A DNA stretch of 6,361 bases from Gemmatimonadota bacterium (GTDB lineage Bacteria; Latescibacterota; UBA2968; UBA8231). The stretch covers positions 1 to 6,361 of the forward strand of contig JAPOZF010000430.1 of NCBI GenBank assembly GCA_026706165.1. Direction: 5' to 3'. Both the position numbers and the translations under genes were made by a program. Shown here in pieces: positions 5,354 to 6,361 of the stretch (position 1 is its first letter; each line of letters opens with the position of its first letter). The notes under the pieces were generated by a model. It searched no databases and was not told the DNA's origin. It was given only the letters and a program-made list of their open reading frames with translations.

Positions 5354-6361
5354 ATGAACGACGCGTTGAAATCGCTCCCTTCGGTCGACGAGGTGCTGCG
5401 GCTCGAGTCGACGCGCCGGCTGGTGAGCTCCCGCGACCGGGGCTACGTGGTCGAGGCGGTGCGCTCGGTGCTGGGCGGGGTTCGCCGCGAGCTGCTGGAA
5501 GCGGCCGGAAGCGAAGTTCCTACCCGGGAAGAGCTGCTGGCGCGGGTTGAGGCCGAGGTCGCAGGGGCGGTGGGCGCCGGCGGGGAGGCGAGCCTGCACC
5601 GCGCCATCAATGCAACCGGCGTCATCCTGCACACCGGCCTGGGGCGGGCTCCCCTGCCCCCTGCGGCCCTGGCCGCGGTGATGGAGGTCGGGGAGAACTA
5701 CTGCAATCTCGAAGTCGACCTGGAAACCGGTGAGCGGGGATCGCGGATCGCCCACGTCGAGCGCATGATCTGCGACGCCAGCGGCGCCGAAGCCGCGGTG
5801 GTGGTCAACAACAACGCCGCCGCCGTGCTGCTGCTGCTCAACAGTCTCGCCCGCGCCCGCGAGGTCATCGTCTCCCGGGGCGAACTGGTCGAGATCGGGG
5901 GCGCTTTCCGCATGCCCGACATCGTCGCCGCCAGCGGGGCGCGCCTGCGCGAGGTCGGCACGACCAACCGGACCCATCCGGTCGACTACGAGAACGCCCT
6001 CGGCGAGCAGACCGGGGCCATCCTCGCGGTGCATCCGAGCAACTACCGCGTCAAGGGGTTCACCGCAGCGGTCGGCCTGACCGAGCTGGCCGCCCTGGCG
6101 GAACGCTGCGGCGTGCCGCTGATCTACGATCTCGGCGGCGGCGTGCTCTTCGAGCTCGAGGACTGGGGCCTGCCGCCCGAACCGGTGGTCGCCTCCAGCC
6201 TGCGGTGCGGAGCCGGGGCCGTCACCTTCAGCGGCGACAAGCTGCTCGGCGGACCTCAGGCCGGGATCATCGCCGGCAGGGCCGATCTAGTGCGGCAGGC
6301 GGCCGCGAACCCGCTGATGCGGGCCCTGCGCTGCGACAAGCTGACCCTCGCGGCGCTCGCC
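5354..6361 (+). CDS. selA: L-seryl-tRNA(Sec) selenium transferase (selenocysteine synthase), partial
   Basis: The first 336 codons of selA; the window ends inside it (E. coli SelA has about 463 residues). SelA is a PLP enzyme that turns Ser-tRNA(Sec) into Sec-tRNA(Sec) using selenophosphate, in the cytoplasm. Visible marks are the bacterial N-terminal domain (LPSVDEVL at 8-15), INATGVILHTGLGRAPL at 85-101, NNNAAAVLL at 152-160, HPSNYRV at 227-233, IYDLGGG at 257-263 with D259 near the PLP ring, and FSGDKLLGGPQAG at 292-304, in which K296 is the PLP lysine. ALRCDKLTLAAL at 324-335 is the usual following segment. The N-terminal domain marks it as the bacterial ring-forming type, not an archaeal-like paralogue. 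The ATG at 5354 fits family N-termini but has no Shine-Dalgarno site; a TTG at 5333 in frame is a less likely start. selB may follow, but that is outside the window. Confidence 0.96.
   Translation, partial: MNDALKSLPSVDEVLRLESTRRLVSSRDRGYVVEAVRSVLGGVRRELLEAAGSEVPTREELLARVEAEVAGAVGAGGEASLHRAINATGVILHTGLGRAPLPPAALAAVMEVGENYCNLEVDLETGERGSRIAHVERMICDASGAEAAVVVNNNAAAVLLLLNSLARAREVIVSRGELVEIGGAFRMPDIVAASGARLREVGTTNRTHPVDYENALGEQTGAILAVHPSNYRVKGFTAAVGLTELAALAERCGVPLIYDLGGGVLFELEDWGLPPEPVVASSLRCGAGAVTFSGDKLLGGPQAGIIAGRADLVRQAAANPLMRALRCDKLTLAALA

Noticed and set aside
5345..6034. Leftward open frame opposite selA
   Set aside because: It is antisense to well-conserved selA motifs and shows no fold of its own.

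Overview
This is a G+C-rich bacterial window with five protein genes in two divergent pairs, plus one small unknown gene. The high G+C, a full bacterial-type selenocysteine synthase (SelA) and an exported multi-LysM cell-wall amidase fit a Gram-negative anaerobe, perhaps of the Geobacter/Desulfuromonas group. That placement is inferred from gene content and rests on no marker gene.

Left part (1-2578). A phytanoyl-CoA dioxygenase (PhyH) family gene runs leftward off the window edge. Diverging from it across 149 bases is a two-gene operon: an SDR-family oxidoreductase (663-1499) and a Gfo/Idh/MocA oxidoreductase (1496-2521), whose start and stop overlap as GTGA. A probable intrinsic terminator follows at 2547-2578. 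Together these enzymes look like a small module that oxidises and reduces a sugar or polyol, of the kind seen near surface-polysaccharide genes. The substrate is unknown.

Middle (2579-3065). A small gene of about 80 codons that I do not recognise is followed by a very strong terminator (13-bp stem, 12 T). About 100 non-coding bases after it hold a weak imperfect repeat.

Right part (3066-6361). A leftward gene encodes an exported protein with seven LysM domains and a C-terminal zinc N-acetylmuramoyl-L-alanine amidase with all four active-site residues. Diverging from it across 140 bases is selA, cut by the right edge. A good sigma70-type promoter for the amidase lies in the gap, and its -10 overlaps a -10-like element on the other strand. 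SelA makes Sec-tRNA(Sec), so the organism probably uses selenocysteine. No selenoprotein, selB, selC or selD is visible here.

Nothing in the window is clearly a new defence or mobile system. The points most worth following are the PhyH/SDR/Gfo module, the small unknown gene, the seven-LysM amidase with its poorly defined start, and the selA/amidase divergent promoter.
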